Notes: generated from the letters alone by a model not told the origin. DNA of 59,449 nt from an uncultured bacterium (GCA_903854215.1 CAINVT010000058.1:1-59449), one strand, 5' to 3'; counted from the stretch's first letter, positions 46,927-55,871 are shown. Program-made: numbers and translations.

Positions 46927-47676
46927 TTATTTACTGACGATAAGCACGAATTCTCCCCGCACACCGCCTTTTGCTTCTAATTGTTTCGCGATATCCAGTG
47001 GCTCGCCGACGAGCATTTCTTCGTGCATCTTGGTAAGTTCACGACCAACGTACACGCGTTGGATATTATGTGCAGCGAGTTCGGCAAGCAGTTTCAAAAT
47101 ACGATGCGGTGATTCGTAGACGACGACCGGATGTGAACTAGCCACAATTTCTTTGAGCATCGTCTGTCTCCCCTTCTTATGTGGTAGGAATCCAAAGAAG
47201 GTGAATGATGGATCATCAATACCGGCGATCGAAAGTGCCGCCGTGATCGCTGACGCGCCAGGAATTGCTTCAATGGTAAATGATGGAGGTAGCGGCGCGG
47301 AAGAAACTTCTTTTCCGCTTCCGCCTATCGTTCGGGTCGAAAAAAATACATTGGGAATGTCGCTTTGCAATGCTTCACGGACTCGTGCAACGAGCCGAGC
47401 ACCAGGATCTGAAATGCCCGGTGTCCCCGCATCAGAAACGAACGCGACTTTTTCTCCGCGCTCTAGTCGTTCGATGATCTCATCTGCTTTCTTCAACTCC
47501 GTTGCCGCATCAAGGCGATGTACCGAAGTCTGTATTTCATACTTCACCAAGAGCTTCGCGATCACGCGCGTGTCTTCAGCATAAATAGCATCCGCCTCCT
47601 TGAGCACGCGCAGCGCACGTAGAGTAATGTCCTCCATATTACCTATCGGTGTCGCTACTATTGAAAGGGTTCCCAT
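46927..47676 (-). CDS. rsmI: 16S rRNA (cytidine(1402)-2'-O)-methyltransferase
   Basis: GTLSIVATPIGNMEDITLRALRVLKEADAIYAEDTR...FVSDAGTPGISDPGARLV...FFGFLPHKKGRQ. Confidence 0.93.
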   Translation of the reverse strand: MGTLSIVATPIGNMEDITLRALRVLKEADAIYAEDTRVIAKLLVKYEIQTSVHRLDAATELKKADEIIERLERGEKVAFVSDAGTPGISDPGARLVARVREALQSDIPNVFFSTRTIGGSGKEVSSAPLPPSFTIEAIPGASAITAALSIAGIDDPSFTFFGFLPHKKGRQTMLKEIVASSHPVVVYESPHRILKLLAELAAHNIQRVYVGRELTKMHEEMLVGEPLDIAKQLEAKGGVRGEFVLIVSK

Positions 47677-47677
47677 A

Positions 47678-48976
47678 TCAATCAGCAATTTGCTCCGCTA
47701 CCTTATAAATATCTCCCGCTCCCATCGTGATGATGAGCGTATCCGAGCCGCAGGTAAGCAGCTCGTCGCGGATTTCGTCGAATGACTCATACGCAGTCGA
47801 ATCACCACCGATCTCTGCGGTGCGCAGCGCGAGGATACGGCTGGACACGCTCGGATCGGGCGCTTCACGTGCCGCATAGATCGGCGCTATGAGCGAACGG
47901 TCAGCGGTCGCAAGCGCGATCGCGAATTCCGAGAGAAATGACTTGGTACGACTGTAGAGGTGCGGATGAAATGCAACGACGATCTTTTTGTTGGGAAATT
48001 TCTCACGTGCAGCTTCGATCGTTTTGCCGATCGCAGTCGGATGGTGCGCGTAATCATCATAGACCAAAGCTCCCAAGGGAGTTTCACCTTTATATTCGAA
48101 ACGTCGCCATGATCCCTTGAAGTCGGTGAGTGCGCGATCAATAGTATCCTGCGGGACATCGGGAAATGCGGCGCGCGCGGCCGCTGCGGCCGCGCGCGCA
48201 TTTTCCCTGTTGAATTCTCCGATCTGATTGAGCTCTGGAATATTGACCTGTGTGTAATCGACAATATGTGCGGAAGCATCAGCAAGCACACGTGCAATAT
48301 TCGGACCAGCAGGATTCGTCACAATATATCCGTCACGTGAGACTTTGTGCGCTGCCGTGCGAAACGTCTCGACGAGCGCGTCGAGCGTCGGAAAATAATC
48401 CGTATGATCGAGCTCGACATTCGTAATGACGAGAATTTCCGGATCGAGCTTCAAAAGATGATCGCGATACTCGCATGCTTCAACAACGAAGGGTCCCTCC
48501 TTTGTTAAAACTCCGGCGGGCGAAGCAAGGAAATTAGAACCAAAATCGCGCACAATTGAACCGACGATTGCCGTCGGATTCTTGTCGGCCGTCTGCAATA
48601 TTTTTGCAAGCATGCCGGTCGTCGTTGTCTTTCCGTTGGTGCCCGCGACCGCAATGGTCCGTATCCCTTTTGAAATCTCGCCGAGTGCTTCAAAATACGA
48701 CAATTCTGGGATTCCACGTTCATGCGCCTTCATGCGCTCCGGATTCGATTCAGGGATCGCATCGCTATAGATAAGGAGCTCCGTGCCCGCAGGCACATTC
48801 TCCGCACGCTGGCCAACATCGACGGGAACGCCCACTTCTTCAAGTAACGCGGTCGTCGGCGATTCATCCCGATCTGAACCGGCGATCGTTTTGCCCTGTT
48901 GCGCCAGCAATTGAGCCAACGCCGACATCCCGATCCCGCCGATGCCGGTCATATAGATGTTTTGAGGAATGTTCAT
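47678..48976 (-). CDS. murC: UDP-N-acetylmuramate--L-alanine ligase
   Basis: YMTGIGGIGMSALAQLLAQQGKTIAGSDRDES...AVAGTNGKTTTTGMLAKIL...DDYAHHPTAIGKTIEAAR. Confidence 0.93.
   Translation of the reverse strand: MNIPQNIYMTGIGGIGMSALAQLLAQQGKTIAGSDRDESPTTALLEEVGVPVDVGQRAENVPAGTELLIYSDAIPESNPERMKAHERGIPELSYFEALGEISKGIRTIAVAGTNGKTTTTGMLAKILQTADKNPTAIVGSIVRDFGSNFLASPAGVLTKEGPFVVEACEYRDHLLKLDPEILVITNVELDHTDYFPTLDALVETFRTAAHKVSRDGYIVTNPAGPNIARVLADASAHIVDYTQVNIPELNQIGEFNRENARAAAAAARAAFPDVPQDTIDRALTDFKGSWRRFEYKGETPLGALVYDDYAHHPTAIGKTIEAAREKFPNKKIVVAFHPHLYSRTKSFLSEFAIALATADRSLIAPIYAAREAPDPSVSSRILALRTAEIGGDSTAYESFDEIRDELLTCGSDTLIITMGAGDIYKVAEQIAD
48171..48199. repeat. GC-only perfect palindrome inside murC
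   Basis: GCGCGCGCGGCCGC-t-GCGGCCGCGCGCGC. Confidence 0.85.
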
Positions 48977-49118
48977 ACTTCTACTATACACAGCAAAAGC
49001 GTAAAGCGCACCAATACAAAAAAGTTATGCACATTGCCAATAGAATCTCAGGGGTATAGGCTTATTATGGCAACCTAAAAGAGGAGGCGCCGGCAAACTA
49101 TAGGATGCATGTCCCTCT

Positions 49119-49225
49119 AGTGAAAGGAGGTGATCCAGCATCTCATTTCACTCGCGGAATGCTGCCCAAAAGTCGCGGCACGTGGTGAAATGCCCCCAAC
49201 TGAGCACGCTGTCAAAGGCGTGCTC
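49119..49225. promoter_or_regulatory. Intergenic structured region containing a 16S-3'-end-like/SD motif and a terminator-like hairpin
   Basis: TGAAAGGAGGTGATCCAGC (49121-49139) within hairpin 49119-49152; GAGCACGC...GCGTGCTC at 49202-49225. Confidence 0.5.
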
Positions 49226-49241
49226 TCCTCATTCACCTTTT

Positions 49242-50633
49242 CTACAGTTTCTCCACGATTCTTAAAAATTCATCATTCCGTTCATATTCATTCTTGAACA
49301 TCCCGAACGACGCAAATGCGGGACTGAAAAGGATAATATCGCCGGGTTGTGGCTCACCAATCGCTGAATCAATCGCTTTTTGTAGTGAGTCGAAAATCGA
49401 GGCGTCGGGTAATTCGTTTTTGATGCGATCCGTCCCCGTTCCCGCAAGCAGAATCACCTTTTTACAGCGAGATCGAACCTCGCTGAGAAGTTCCTCCATG
49501 TTCAAACCCTTATCCGCCCCCCCCATGATCAAAATGATGTGGGACTTCGTAAGTCCCACATTGGGTGCGAGCGCGCATAATGCTGCGATGGTTGCGTCGG
49601 GAGTCGTGGCATTGTTGTCGTTGTAGATTTTGACCCCATTTATTTCACGGACGAATTGCAAACGGCCTTCGACACCTTCAAATGACTCGAGTCCGGCGCG
49701 GATTTCTTCTTCGGACAATTGCAATGCGCGCAGTGCCTCCGCGGCAAGTGCCGCGTTCTGGCGATTATGCTCACCGGGTATCTGTACGGTCCAGTCGGTT
49801 GGAATCGCTGGCGGAACGTGCGGCGCGACCGCAGGTCGCGCCGCCTTTATTCGTTCTTCAACTGACTTTCCACAAATAAGCATATCCCCGTCTTTTTGAC
49901 TCGCAAAAATATTCGCTTTGTCGGCAAAATATGCATCCATATCTGGATAGTAATTCTGATGATCGGGCAAGAGGTTGGTGAAGACTGCGATTTGTGGGCT
50001 AATTTTCAAATCACCGAACCCTTGCAACTGCCACGAGTCCAATTCGAGCACCACGATATCCCGAGGTTCAACCTCGGGAAGTAGTGCGAGCGTTGAAACG
50101 CCGCGGACATTACCGCCGAGAAAGACTATTTTTCCAGCTAATTTGAGTCCATGGTAAATCATCTGCGTCGTCGTCGACTTCCCGCGTGTACCGGTGACGC
50201 CGACAATCGTCGCACCTTCTTCCATCACATACTTGGCGAAAAGCGCCGTAGACATATAGACCGGTACTCCAGCACCGTGCGCAGCAACAATATATGGAGA
50301 ATCGAGCGGCACACCGGCAGCCTTCAAGACCATGTCGCACGACGTGAAGTCTTCTTCACGATGGTCGCCGAGATTTTCTTGACGGTACTCCGTCTTAGAA
50401 AATCCAAGTGCAGTTGCCGACGGCAAGCTGCCGCCGAGGTGAAATGTCACATTTGGATATTGTTTGAGGCGCACAACTGACGCGGCGAGCTCAGATTCGG
50501 TTTTTCTATCGGTTACGATGACTTCCGCGCCGCAACGAGCGAGGAAGTCAACGTCTCCTACTCCGCGCCCCAATACTCCGAGCCCCATTACGGTAATCTT
50601 CTTTCCTTGAAACAGCTCGTATGCATTTTTCAT
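49242..50633 (-). CDS. murD: UDP-N-acetylmuramoylalanine--D-glutamate ligase
   Basis: ITVMGLGVLGRGVGDVDFLARCGAEVIVTDRK...GVTGTRGKSTTTQMIYHGL...NDNNATTPDATIAAL...IILIMGGADKGLNMEEL. Confidence 0.93.
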   Translation of the reverse strand: MKNAYELFQGKKITVMGLGVLGRGVGDVDFLARCGAEVIVTDRKTESELAASVVRLKQYPNVTFHLGGSLPSATALGFSKTEYRQENLGDHREEDFTSCDMVLKAAGVPLDSPYIVAAHGAGVPVYMSTALFAKYVMEEGATIVGVTGTRGKSTTTQMIYHGLKLAGKIVFLGGNVRGVSTLALLPEVEPRDIVVLELDSWQLQGFGDLKISPQIAVFTNLLPDHQNYYPDMDAYFADKANIFASQKDGDMLICGKSVEERIKAARPAVAPHVPPAIPTDWTVQIPGEHNRQNAALAAEALRALQLSEEEIRAGLESFEGVEGRLQFVREINGVKIYNDNNATTPDATIAALCALAPNVGLTKSHIILIMGGADKGLNMEELLSEVRSRCKKVILLAGTGTDRIKNELPDASIFDSLQKAIDSAIGEPQPGDIILFSPAFASFGMFKNEYERNDEFLRIVEKL

Positions 50634-50709
50634 CTCTCTACTCTATACCAAATATCTGCTTTTGAGTATCAATCCATGCACGTATAGAGCCACATCAGTG
50701 GAGGACTTG

Positions 50710-50925
50710 TTGTATGGTCGGCAAAATCGTTTTCTAACCGATTATCCACATGGAGAAATGCGGGTCGAACAGCAAATGATAGTGCATAATGTGAGTCGCG
50801 ATGAAAGACAGGTGACGACGACGCGATCGTCACATCAAAAGCGTGCGCGCATTGCCTCGAACATAATTCCGAGGTCTTTTGGCGCCCGCTCCGGGCGTCT
50901 TTTTTATCACGGCAACAATTACTGA
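50710..50925 (+). CDS. Possible small ORF preceded by GGAGGA and overlapping a terminator hairpin
   Basis: GGAGGA then TTG starts; GCGCCCG-ctc-CGGGCGTCTTTTTT lies before the ORF stop, which weakens the coding call. Confidence 0.3.
   Translation: MYGRQNRFLTDYPHGEMRVEQQMIVHNVSRDERQVTTTRSSHQKRARIASNIIPRSFGARSGRLFYHGNNY
50880..50906 (+). terminator. Intrinsic terminator
   Basis: GCGCCCGCTCCGGGCGTCTTTTTT. Confidence 0.7.
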
Positions 50926-50996
50926 TCACAAAAGATCGAGGAGTTCATTATTAGTCGACGGGCAATTATCAGATATCAGAGAGACAAAAGAAACAT

Positions 50997-53765
50997 ATGA
51001 GTATATCGATTACGAAGCGCGACGGAGAGAGGGCACCATTTAACGCAGATAAGATCAATCGTTCGATTGAGCGTGCCTGTGCAGGACTTCTTGATCCGAT
51101 CTCGATGGTGACGCAGATCGCCACCGAGACAGAGCTCACGCTTTATGACGGGATCACCACCGAGGAAATGGACAAGGCGACCATCAATGCCGCCGTTCAG
51201 AACATCAAAGAGGATATCGAATACGACAAGGTCGCCACACGACTCCTCTTGAAGACCGTCTATCGTCGTGTTGTCGGTGATTACGATCTCGATGACCCCG
51301 CCGACCTCAAACAAAAGCATCGCGATGCGTTTCCGCTCTATATAAAGAAAGGTATCGCCGATGGCCGACTGCATCCCAACATGGGGCTCTACGATCTCAA
51401 AAAGATTGCTGATGCGCTTTCGATCGAACGCGACGAGCTCTTCGTATATGCCGGACTCGACGGTTTGCTCAATCGCTATGCGATCAAGAGCATGGATCAG
51501 CATCCATTGGAGACGCCGCAGTTCTTCTTCATGCGCGTCGCTATGGGCCTTTCTTACAACGAAAAAGATCCGACTGCGGCGGCGATCAAATTCTACGACA
51601 AGATGTCGCGACACGAATACATTCCCGGCGGATCGACCAATCTCGGATCCGGTACCGTTCGCTCCGCACTTTCCAACTGCTTCCTCCTCGAGATCCACGA
51701 CGACATGGCACATATCGCGAAGTCAGTCTCCGATGTCATGTTACTCTCGAAAGATTCCGGCGGCATCGGCGCGTCGATCACCAAACTCCGCGCAGCTGGC
51801 TCACCCTTACTGTCCAATTTCGGGGGCGCATCGAGCGGTCCCACGCCGTTCGCCAAGATCATCGACACGGCAATTCGCGCGATCCAGCGCGGCGGCAAGA
51901 AGAAGGGGGCGTTGTGTTTCTACATGGAAAACTGGCACTACGACTTCCCCGAATTCATCGACTGGAAGCATAATGCCGGCGACGATTATCTCCGCATGCG
52001 CACCGCAAATACTGCCGCGTGGCTCTCCGACGAATTCATGCGCCGCGTCGAACGCAACGACGATTGGTACATGTTCGACCCAAAGGAAACACCAGATCTG
52101 AACGAGCTCTACGGCCAAGCATTCAGCAAGCGCTATGCCGAATACATCGAGATGGCGAAGACCGGTAAAATGCGCATGTGGAAGAAAGTTCCCGCAACCG
52201 AGCAATGGCACCAGATATTGACTGCGTTGCAATCTACCTCGCATCCGTGGCTCACGTGGAAGGATCCGGTCAACCTGCGCGCCTTGAACAACAACACCGG
52301 TACGATCCACATGAGCAATCTCTGCACCGAGATCTGCCTACCGCAAGACAAGAACAACATTGCGGTTTGCAACCTTGCTTCGATCAACATTTCCGGTCAC
52401 ATCGAAAGTAAGCAGATCAACTGGGCGAAACTCGAATCAACCGTCCGCCTCGCCGTACGTCACCTCGATAATCTCATTGATATCAACCAGCTTTCGATCC
52501 CCGAAGCGGCGCGCAGCGATAAGGAAAATCGCGCGATCGGACTTGGCGTCATGGGATTCGCTGATGCGCTTGAACAGCTTTCCATGTCCTACGAAAGTGC
52601 GCATGCATGGGACTTCGCGGATCGCCTCTTCGAATTCGTCAGCTACATGGCGATTGATGAGAGTGCCAACCTTGCGCGCGAACGAGGCTCCTATCCCAAC
52701 TTCGCCGGTTCACGGTGGTCACAAGGCATGGTGCCGATCGATACGATCGAAGTGCTTGAAAAAGACCGCGGCATGACGATCGACCTTTCCAAGATCACCA
52801 AACAGCGCCGTCTCGACTGGGACAAATTGCGCGGGAAGGTCAAGGAAGGTATGCGAAATGCTACCTTGATGGCTGTCGCACCGAATGCCAACATCGGGCT
52901 GCTCGTCGGCACGACGCCAGGCATTGATCCGCGATTCGCACAAGTATTCTCGCGCAACAAGATCTCCGGCAAATACCTCGATCTCAACCACAATCTCGTC
53001 AAAGACCTCAAGAATATGGGTCTCTGGGAGGATATCAAAGAGATGATCATCGAAAGCCAAGGTGACATCAGCAACATACCCGGCATTCCGGCGTATCTCA
53101 AAGAGATCTATCGCACGGCATTCACCACCAATCCGCATGCGTACATCGAGGTCGCCGCGCGCGCGCAGAAGTGGGTTGACCAAGCACTCTCGCGCAATAT
53201 GTATCTCGAAAGCCGTGATATGGAAGAGATGAAAGGGGTCTATATGACGGCATGGAAGAAGGGTCTCAAGACGACCTACTACCTCCATATGAAGCCGCGA
53301 CATACCGCCGAACAATCGACGACAACCGTCAATAAGGGACAACTCACCGGCAAACGTGGATTTGGCGCGATCAAAGTCGCCGCGAGTGCACCGACAACGA
53401 CCGAGTCTGTCCCTGAGTCGGCAGAAGCACCGTCGCCGGTCGTCATTGAGAAAACACCACTTTCTCCTTCACCGATGCCAACGAGCAATCCGCTCGGATT
53501 CTCGACGGTTACTGCTGCCCCGTCGTCCGTGTCGATAACACCATCGCCGATCATTCCTCAAGAATCACAGCCCGTTCTCGTCCGACAACCCGTCGCACCA
53601 GTTGCAGCAGAAACCACTAGTAGCATGCGTGCACAACAGAGCGAAGCACCGATCGCCTCGACCGTATCAACAACATCAACATCGATACCACCCGTTAAAC
53701 GAGAACTTCCGGATGCACCGATGGATCCGGCGGATAATCCCAACGTGTGCATCTCGTGCCAGTAA
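50997..53765 (+). CDS. nrdA: Ribonucleoside-diphosphate reductase, alpha subunit
   Basis: N-terminal ATP-cone (ITKRDGERAPFNADKINRSIERAC), SNCFLLEI, NLCTEICLP, C-terminal NVCISCQ. Confidence 0.95.
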   Translation: MSISITKRDGERAPFNADKINRSIERACAGLLDPISMVTQIATETELTLYDGITTEEMDKATINAAVQNIKEDIEYDKVATRLLLKTVYRRVVGDYDLDDPADLKQKHRDAFPLYIKKGIADGRLHPNMGLYDLKKIADALSIERDELFVYAGLDGLLNRYAIKSMDQHPLETPQFFFMRVAMGLSYNEKDPTAAAIKFYDKMSRHEYIPGGSTNLGSGTVRSALSNCFLLEIHDDMAHIAKSVSDVMLLSKDSGGIGASITKLRAAGSPLLSNFGGASSGPTPFAKIIDTAIRAIQRGGKKKGALCFYMENWHYDFPEFIDWKHNAGDDYLRMRTANTAAWLSDEFMRRVERNDDWYMFDPKETPDLNELYGQAFSKRYAEYIEMAKTGKMRMWKKVPATEQWHQILTALQSTSHPWLTWKDPVNLRALNNNTGTIHMSNLCTEICLPQDKNNIAVCNLASINISGHIESKQINWAKLESTVRLAVRHLDNLIDINQLSIPEAARSDKENRAIGLGVMGFADALEQLSMSYESAHAWDFADRLFEFVSYMAIDESANLARERGSYPNFAGSRWSQGMVPIDTIEVLEKDRGMTIDLSKITKQRRLDWDKLRGKVKEGMRNATLMAVAPNANIGLLVGTTPGIDPRFAQVFSRNKISGKYLDLNHNLVKDLKNMGLWEDIKEMIIESQGDISNIPGIPAYLKEIYRTAFTTNPHAYIEVAARAQKWVDQALSRNMYLESRDMEEMKGVYMTAWKKGLKTTYYLHMKPRHTAEQSTTTVNKGQLTGKRGFGAIKVAASAPTTTESVPESAEAPSPVVIEKTPLSPSPMPTSNPLGFSTVTAAPSSVSITPSPIIPQESQPVLVRQPVAPVAAETTSSMRAQQSEAPIASTVSTTSTSIPPVKRELPDAPMDPADNPNVCISCQ

Positions 53766-53788
53766 ATTATGAGCGTAGAAACGAATGA

Positions 53789-53884
53789 GGCGCATATGTT
53801 TTGCGATATTTGCCCAAGGTTCGAGCCTTGTGGGATCCCAAGGTCGAGCCTTAAGATTCCGGCAAATCTCGCAAAATATATGCC
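53789..53884. repeat. MITE/BIME-like element between nrdA and nrdB
   Basis: Outer arms GGCGCATATGTTTTGCGATATTTGCC / GGCAAATCTCGCAAAATATATGCC enclose CAAGGTTCGAGCCTTG and AAGGTCGAGCCTT hairpins. Confidence 0.8.
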
Positions 53885-53924
53885 GACATTTGTTTCAAAT
53901 ATTATTCAATAATAAACTATCCAT

Positions 53925-54941
53925 ATGTTACTAGGAAAAGCAGCGCCAAAGGACTACAACATCCAACCGAGTATTTATCCGTGGGCAAAAGATCTTTATG
54001 ATCAGGCGGTACGCAACACGTGGTTCCCCCATGAAATTGCGCTCAAAGAGGACCTCGATGATTGGGCGAAGATGACCGAAGACGAGCGACATGCGGTCGA
54101 ATTCCTCATCTCGTTCTTCAATCCATCAGAATTGATCGTCAACCGCGTGCTCGCACTCGGTGTCTATCCGTACCTCAAATCTGCCGAATGCCATCTCTAT
54201 CTCGCCAAACAAATGTGGGAGGAAGCAAATCACTGTGTCGCGTTCGAGTACGTCCTTGAAACCTTCCCGATCGATCGCGATCGATCATTTGCGCTGCATG
54301 AGGAAATTCCATCCATGATTGCAAAGGAGGCGTTCATCAACAAGTACATGCGGCACATGACTGAGGAGAAGCTCGATATCACCACGGCAGACGGTAAGCG
54401 CGCATTCGTCCGTAATCTCACGGCATACAACGTCGTCATGGAAGGCATCTGGTTCTATTCTGGCTTCATGGTCGCGCTCTCATTCCGCCAACGCAATCAG
54501 CTTCGCAACCTCGGCAGTATGATCAACTGGGTCCTGCGTGATGAATCACTGCACCTCAAATTCGGCATCAATCTGCTCCACGGCATTCTTGAAGAGAATC
54601 CGGAGCTCGTCACACCTGAGTTCGCTGCGGAGATCCGCGACATCATCGTCGAAGGCGTCAATCTCGAGACAGAGTTTAACAAGGATCTTTTCCCGCGCGG
54701 CATCCTCGGCCTCAATGCCGACTATGTGAATCAGTATGTGCAGTACGTCGCCGATCGCCGACTCGTCGAGCTCGGTATGGAAAAATATTTCAACGCGACA
54801 AATCCCGCCAAATGGATGTCCGCTGCGACTGATGTCTTCGAGCTCGTCAATTTCTTCGAGGCTCAGAACACGAGTTACGAGGTCGACTCCGGCGGCGACA
54901 AAAAGAAAGTCGCTTCGGCTCCGGATGCGCCAACAGAATAA
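53925..54941 (+). CDS. nrdB: Ribonucleoside-diphosphate reductase, beta subunit (class Ic-like residues)
   Basis: Ligand pattern E...E-x-x-H-x-x-x-F (MWEEANHCVAF) and RDESLH; downstream of nrdA. Confidence 0.92.
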   Translation: MLLGKAAPKDYNIQPSIYPWAKDLYDQAVRNTWFPHEIALKEDLDDWAKMTEDERHAVEFLISFFNPSELIVNRVLALGVYPYLKSAECHLYLAKQMWEEANHCVAFEYVLETFPIDRDRSFALHEEIPSMIAKEAFINKYMRHMTEEKLDITTADGKRAFVRNLTAYNVVMEGIWFYSGFMVALSFRQRNQLRNLGSMINWVLRDESLHLKFGINLLHGILEENPELVTPEFAAEIRDIIVEGVNLETEFNKDLFPRGILGLNADYVNQYVQYVADRRLVELGMEKYFNATNPAKWMSAATDVFELVNFFEAQNTSYEVDSGGDKKKVASAPDAPTE

Positions 54942-54951
54942 TTCACTGATA

Positions 54952-55005
54952 GAGAGGGAGGCGCAAAAAAGACCCGCACGCGGGTCTTTTTTGCGCCTCC
55001 CTCTC
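54952..55005. terminator. Bidirectional terminator with 26-bp perfect arms
   Basis: GAGAGGGAGGCGCAAAAAAGACCCGC-ac-GCGGGTCTTTTTTGCGCCTCCCTCTC between convergent genes. Confidence 0.9.
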
Positions 55006-55007
55006 GG

Positions 55008-55871
55008 TTACTTTTTCAATCCCTCCAAGAACGCCATGATCTTTTCTTTGCGCTCAGCCGCATCGCGTGCGCGCGCGATGAACATTATGCGGATGATGAT
55101 CGCGCCGGCGGCGTTATATTCAAAATTGATCTTATATGAGACACCCGCATACCCGCGATAACTGCCCACTTGCCGCAGGTTGCGCTTCGGCAAGAGCTCG
55201 TCAAGAAATACGCGCAACTCTTTCACCAGCACATCGAACGTCATGTCGTAGGTCTCCGCAGAAAACGGAATATCCATGACGATCTGTCGATGGGTATCGG
55301 CTTTCAGATTTTGCTGTTCCGTCGGATTGAGGAGGAATTGATAATTCGGTATCGTAATGCGTTTGCCGTTGTATTCCCCGCCTTCATCTTTGCCGGCAAA
55401 GATCGTATGGAAGAGACTGATGCGAACGATCTCGCCGAAATTCCCATTCATCCCGATGTCATCGCCGACATTGTAATTCGAGAGCAGGTAAAAATAGGCG
55501 ATGATTGAATTGATATTTTCCTTCTGATTGATCACGACTGCACCCATTGCAAGTGCGAGAAAACTGAACGCTTGAATGTTGTAGAAGAGCACGCCGAGCA
55601 ACACGCTCAGCAAGAGCAGGAGCGCACGGACAACATCGAGTATTTGCCGGCGGCGGAAATACGCGAGCGAAACCTCCTGCACTTCTTCCATATCGGCGAG
55701 ATCCTTCGTCTCATGCGTATAGCGTCGTCGCAGACGGAATTTGAGGAACCACACGACCCCCTGCGAAATCAGCACGAACACAATCAGAGCGGAGCCTTTG
55801 ATGAGCCCGTCGAGAATGTCGATATTCAATGTTTCGATCCAATGCAACATATGTTCATTTCGAACGTTCAC
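55008..55871 (-). CDS. MscS-family mechanosensitive channel-like protein
   Basis: Hydrophobic N-terminus, YNVGDDIGMNGNFGEIVRISLFHTIF...ITIPNYQFLLNPTEQ. Confidence 0.85.
   Translation of the reverse strand: MNVRNEHMLHWIETLNIDILDGLIKGSALIVFVLISQGVVWFLKFRLRRRYTHETKDLADMEEVQEVSLAYFRRRQILDVVRALLLLLSVLLGVLFYNIQAFSFLALAMGAVVINQKENINSIIAYFYLLSNYNVGDDIGMNGNFGEIVRISLFHTIFAGKDEGGEYNGKRITIPNYQFLLNPTEQQNLKADTHRQIVMDIPFSAETYDMTFDVLVKELRVFLDELLPKRNLRQVGSYRGYAGVSYKINFEYNAAGAIIIRIMFIARARDAAERKEKIMAFLEGLKK

Noticed and set aside
49121-49139. Truncated 16S rRNA gene copy
   Set aside because: Only 19 nt match the 16S 3' terminus; flanks do not resemble the conserved 16S penultimate helix, so reported as a motif, not an rRNA gene.
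50976-51713. 245-aa minus-strand ORF over nrdA
   Set aside because: Antisense to nrdA, no recognisable domain.
52719-53342. 207-aa minus-strand ORF over nrdA
   Set aside because: Antisense to nrdA; shadow ORF.
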